From: JBBRBB01 sp038206235 | GTDB lineage: Bacteria; Bacteroidota; Bacteroidia; Chitinophagales; Chitinophagaceae | Length of the DNA: 26,158 bases | Direction of reading: 5' to 3' | Assembly: GCA_038206235.1 (NCBI GenBank) | Contig: JBBRBB010000042.1 | Span: forward strand, 1 to 26,158 | Shown here: positions 23,235 through 26,158 of the stretch, piece after piece | Layout: each line of letters opens with the position of its first letter | How positions within the stretch are numbered: the first letter of the stretch is position 1 | Program-made: the position numbers and the translations under genes | The notes under the pieces: model-generated | The model's input: the letters and a program-made list of their open reading frames with translations, nothing else | What the model was told of the DNA's origin: nothing | The model's database searches: none

Positions 23235-24077
23235 TCAAAAAAATTTTACTCCTGCCTTATACCTGTGTATCCTGTCATCGAGACCATTGTATCCGCCATT
23301 TATTCTGTGTGTGATTTCTTTAAAATGTATATGGTTGGCTCCTGCGTCAACCGGCTCCTGTATATTTATTTTATCGGCTATGGTATTCAATTTCTCTTTG
23401 TCCCAAAACCATCCTGCGCTTAAGGCTGAATACTTTAATTGCTCAGGTGTGCATTTGGTGATATTCTTCCCACCCAATAATTGAGGATTATTAATAAAGT
23501 CTGCGCCAAAGGCGTTACTGAGTGTGGTGTAATTGAACCTGCCAGTAATTTGTATTAATCCTCTGCCCTTAAAACGAATACCATCGCCTGGTTGGGTATT
23601 ACTCAGTTTTATTTTTCCTTCATACGCTTTTCCGCTTGCAAGCTCTTCTGTGTAAAAAAGCCCCATGCTCTCATGCCCTACCTGTGCCAGAAAACAAAGC
23701 TGGCGTGCGGGAGTATTTATGTTATATTTTGTGCAGGTATTAATAATAAAAGGCATAAACTTTTCTGCATTTACCGCCATACCTCCTGTGGCATTTTTAA
23801 TTTGATGTAAAGACAAGCTACTGCCTGCAGCAGGTGCTGGAATTGCAGCAGATGCATCATCATTAATCACAATTAAACCGCCGCCCCAGTAAAAAAATCC
23901 TTTAGCATCCTGGAACCATTTGTCAAGAGGCGGAGGCGGCAGATTAGCGCCTTTAACTTCGGTGCCAAAGAAGGTGTGTCCGCGCTGCAGCGTATCTACT
24001 ATATGATTAGCGTCTGGCAATGTTTTTGGAAGCTCACTGCGCTTATTCAATTTTTTATTTACCATTAATTGTGGCAT
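23235..24077 (-). CDS. GH19-family chitinase/lysozyme-like hydrolase with N-terminal SH3-like domain
   Basis: 280 residues. The GH19 domain covers about residues 95-275, with 'FLAQVGHESMGLFYTEEL' (Glu136 likely catalytic acid, Glu144/145 the second carboxylate region), 'GDGIRFKGRGLIQITGRFNY' (165-183), 'SAGWFWDKEKLNTIAD' and 'ITHRINGGYNGLDDR'. This set is typical of phage-type and bacterial GH19 enzymes, which cut peptidoglycan or chitin. The N-terminal 20-72 region ending 'KWFQDAKGFFYWGGGLIV' looks like a bacterial SH3-like cell-wall-binding module, joined by an Ala/Pro/Ser linker (74-90). There is no signal peptide, so export would need a holin-like or other route. It starts 3 bases after the upstream membrane-protein stop, so the two are translationally linked. 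Confidence 0.85.
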   Translation of the reverse strand: MPQLMVNKKLNKRSELPKTLPDANHIVDTLQRGHTFFGTEVKGANLPPPPLDKWFQDAKGFFYWGGGLIVINDDASAAIPAPAAGSSLSLHQIKNATGGMAVNAEKFMPFIINTCTKYNINTPARQLCFLAQVGHESMGLFYTEELASGKAYEGKIKLSNTQPGDGIRFKGRGLIQITGRFNYTTLSNAFGADFINNPQLLGGKNITKCTPEQLKYSALSAGWFWDKEKLNTIADKINIQEPVDAGANHIHFKEITHRINGGYNGLDDRIHRYKAGVKFF

Positions 24078-24080
24078 AGC

Positions 24081-25709
24081 TTATCCTACAGCCTCCTCGC
24101 TGGCGTTTTGAATATTCAGGTTACCTGTTGCGGGTAATTGATCTTTTGTTGCAGTGAGTTCTATTGTGTTTGAGGCATCTTCTTTTTTACCTGCGCCGCG
24201 CAGCCTTACCAATTTATTTAATAAATCGAACCAGAACGGAGCACCCAGGCATATTGCAAAGGCTGTTAATAAAAAGCCGATGAATTTCTTTGCACCGATT
24301 GAATGCAACACATAATATGCTTTAACTGTTATTGGATATTTTTTAATGGTTTGATTATAGAATCGGGTATACTTTATGGAATCTATATTTACTGAATCAG
24401 TTTTGTTTGAAGATGCAGATGAATCTCCCGGCGAATTTATATTCATTTTAGAAACGGCAGGTTCCAATGCAGGAATCTTTCTATTTGCAGTATCCTTCTT
24501 TCCTATCCTTTTTAAACTATCTTTTTTTATTCTTTTTACGCTTTCTTCTGCATTTACCCGTTCGCTAATAACATTGAAAGAATCTCTTAAAGAAATGCAT
24601 GTAAAAGAAAAAGGCTTTTTCATTTTTTTATCTATAAGAGTTCTTATAAATGCACGGTCAGTTTTTCCATAATCGCCCCAGCCAATGCCCAATATTTCAT
24701 TAGGAACTTTAAGGGTTGAGTCTCTTGTTTTTTCTATTTCCTCCTGCTTAGCCATCACTTTTTTGTATTCAACAGATGTATCTCTGTATTCGGCAGATGT
24801 GTCGCCTTTTTCTGTCACCTTTTTTACTCTCGGGTCATCTTTATAATCTTCTGATGCTTTTATTGCCATCTGCACAATTTGGTCTCTTGCAGTTTTATCT
24901 GTTGAAAGCTTGTTAGCAATATCAATGGTATCCACATTAAAAGAAATTGCAATGCCAATACCCAATAAAAAAAGTATAAACTGCGTCTGTCTTTTGTACC
25001 ATCCTGTTACACGGTCCATCGTATCGTTGTACCACCCCTCAACTTTTTTTGCGAAAGCATTAAAATCAAAAAGGCTGTTTCGCAAATGAAGCTGCAAAAT
25101 GCAATGCGTTTCTTTATCAAGTCCGCGTGGTAAATGCTGCAGGTCATCAAATATTTTTTTCTCAGGGTTGATAGCATAATACCATGCATAGTATGCAAAG
25201 AGCTCTTTTATTTTTACTAAATCAGAGCCGCTGCTTAGTTCATCTATAGTTTGCTGCAAAGGGGCAGAAGTGACGTTTTTGAAAAGAGCAATTTCACCAA
25301 CCTTATTATTAAAATCTTCTTTAAGCGTCTCCATAAGAATTATTGAAAAATTGGAAGCAGCGAGATACGAAGGCGTTTTAAAAAACCGGTTGGCGCCATA
25401 ATTTTTTATCATAGGATGATCATAAAACTGGTCGCCAATATTTTTTTCACTGCCCTTCTTTTTTGGCCTGCCCGTGATAAAATAAAATATCTCGAAAACA
25501 TATTCCAATACTCCTTTTAGAAAATCCAGCATTTTATGATCCGTAGAAGAATTCGATAACATTCTTTCGGAAATGGCTTTTTTTAGCATCCTCGCTCTTA
25601 GTGATAGCGCAGTAGCGATGGATTCGTTTATAGAAGTTGCAAGAAGACTGTAAAGAAGAAAAATAAATACAAGACCAATTACAACATCAAGGAAGGATGT
25701 GTTGAACAT
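24081..25709 (-). CDS. Large conserved inner-membrane protein of unknown function
   Basis: 542 residues from ATG 25709. An upstream ATG (25865) adds 52 charged residues unlike the family and is rejected. A first membrane helix is at 6-25 ('FLDVVIGLVFIFLLYSLLATSINESIAT'), another at about 243-262 and a third at about 475-495. The motifs 'GWYNDTMDRVTGWYKRQTQ' (225-243) and 'LGAPFWFDLLNKLVRLRGAG' (488-507) recall an uncharacterised bacterial membrane-protein family I know only as 'hypothetical'. A soluble region (about 265-470) is rich in Lys, Asp and Glu and includes a duplicated heptapeptide (DTSAEYR/DTSVEYK). It is the first gene of the group with the GH19 enzyme. A role in carrying or controlling that enzyme is a guess. 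Confidence 0.75.
   Translation of the reverse strand: MFNTSFLDVVIGLVFIFLLYSLLATSINESIATALSLRARMLKKAISERMLSNSSTDHKMLDFLKGVLEYVFEIFYFITGRPKKKGSEKNIGDQFYDHPMIKNYGANRFFKTPSYLAASNFSIILMETLKEDFNNKVGEIALFKNVTSAPLQQTIDELSSGSDLVKIKELFAYYAWYYAINPEKKIFDDLQHLPRGLDKETHCILQLHLRNSLFDFNAFAKKVEGWYNDTMDRVTGWYKRQTQFILFLLGIGIAISFNVDTIDIANKLSTDKTARDQIVQMAIKASEDYKDDPRVKKVTEKGDTSAEYRDTSVEYKKVMAKQEEIEKTRDSTLKVPNEILGIGWGDYGKTDRAFIRTLIDKKMKKPFSFTCISLRDSFNVISERVNAEESVKRIKKDSLKRIGKKDTANRKIPALEPAVSKMNINSPGDSSASSNKTDSVNIDSIKYTRFYNQTIKKYPITVKAYYVLHSIGAKKFIGFLLTAFAICLGAPFWFDLLNKLVRLRGAGKKEDASNTIELTATKDQLPATGNLNIQNASEEAVG
24764..24805. repeat. Imperfect 21-base tandem duplication in the membrane-protein gene
   Basis: Positions 24764-24784 and 24785-24805 match at 17 of 21 bases. 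They encode DTSAEYR and DTSVEYK in the soluble loop. The unit is a multiple of three and the copies have diverged mainly by A-to-G type changes, so this is an ordinary old in-frame duplication. Confidence 0.7.
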
Positions 25710-26029
25710 CGAATTTTTTTTTCGCCTACTCTCAAATCCCCTTTTCGGCTTCCGGGTTTTTATTAAATTTTTTAATTTATTTTTCTCTTCGCAAGCATAC
25801 ATCCCCCATATACCAAGGAGGAAATCACCCTTTTTTATACCGTGTTTTTCACTTGTATAAATCAAAAACCTTTACAAACAGATTTATTGAAGAATATTTT
25901 CAGAGAGAACCGGATAGGGGTAAATCAACAGGATTTTAGATTAAAAACAATTATAGAAACCGAATATAGAAAATTAATTTCAGCAATACAGAGAATGCAT
26001 GAAAATATTTTTTTAGGCTAAGAAACTGT
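25710..26029. other. AT-rich spacer between the membrane-protein operon and the right-hand IS
   Basis: A 320-base stretch with no convincing gene. It should hold the promoter of the minus-strand operon. The closest -7 match is TCTGTTTG on the minus strand near 25872-25879, one base off consensus. Its far end (about 26012-26029, GGCTAAGAAACTG) probably contains the terminal inverted repeat of the IS, but the other end is outside the window. Confidence 0.4.
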
Positions 26030-26158
26030 TTAAAAACGATTCAGCATAATTCGTATGGCGGATAAATGCACCATTGTCACACTAGTTTGATTAAGCCTTT
26101 CATAATTTTTTGAATTTCGCCTATTGGTATCTATCCAAGAAAATGTTCGTTCCACAAT
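26030..26158 (-). CDS. 3' end of an IS5-family-like DDE transposase, cut by the window edge
   Basis: The last 42 codons read IVERTFSWIDTNRRNSKNYE, then RLNQTSVTMVHLSAIRIMLNRF and a stop at 26030-26032. The pattern '(V)VERTFSW...RR...YERL...S..M...A..RIMLRR' is the well-known C-terminal end of IS5-family (IS427-type) transposases. The Glu of 'VER' is the final catalytic acidic residue of the DDE triad. The frame is open to the edge with no sign of damage. The remainder of the element lies to the right of the window. Confidence 0.85.
   Translation of the reverse strand: MVERTFSWIDTNRRNSKNYERLNQTSVTMVHLSAIRIMLNRF

Noticed and set aside
23176..23484. 102-codon open frame on the plus strand, overlapping the GH19 gene end
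   Set aside because: Antisense to the conserved C-terminal part of the GH19 domain; hydrophobic, Leu/Pro/Cys-rich shadow.

Overview
The window looks like a chromosomal segment from a Bacteroidota bacterium, most likely of the Chitinophagaceae or a close relative. Signs are a SusC/SusD outer-membrane uptake pair with a lipoprotein partner, a fused E1 alpha/beta 2-oxoacid dehydrogenase, AT-rich spacers, few clear Shine-Dalgarno sites, and a TAnnTTTG-type promoter motif in front of ribD. The family is inferred from gene content, not proven. Both edges cut through insertion sequences: the 5' end of a zinc-ribbon transposase on the left and the 3' end of an IS5-like DDE transposase on the right.

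Layout. 1-302: IS fragment, then the terminator of a minus-strand operon. 303-6121 (minus): susC-like, susD-like and lipoprotein genes, a nutrient-uptake operon. 6448-8349 (plus): aspS. 8362-8845: a DUF4258-like gene broken by a one-base frameshift, then a DUF2283 gene. 8920-10044: an ECF-type sigma factor and a small membrane protein. 10171-12204: the fused E1 dehydrogenase, facing an APC amino-acid permease (12226-13956, minus). ribD (minus) and prmC (plus) diverge from a short spacer. prmC converges on a minus-strand group read plsC, priA, murB (20962 to 16579). 21214-25709 (minus): a conserved large membrane protein, a GH19 chitinase/lysozyme-like enzyme, a lipoprotein, a small unknown protein and a DNase I-fold (EEP) hydrolase.

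The most notable signal lies across the genes rather than in one of them. Between about 7.3 and 22.2 kb, housekeeping genes carry short repetitive elements inside their reading frames. G+C-rich palindromes sit in frame in aspS (three sites), the E1 fusion (its interdomain linker) and ribD. Seven-base tandem repeats sit in the E1 fusion, prmC and murB, and just before the EEP start. Related palindromes and hairpins fill the prmC-murB, priA-murB, plsC-EEP and ribD-prmC spacers. TGACT-type repeats upstream of ribD and the E1 gene create clusters of overlapping mini-ORFs, one of which overlaps the ribD start codon as ATGA. This resembles the protein-coding palindromic elements of Rickettsia, but in a Bacteroidota genome. 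I saw none of these elements in the SusCD operon or in the membrane protein/GH19 cassette.

All calls come from reading the sequence and remembered family features; no database search was run.
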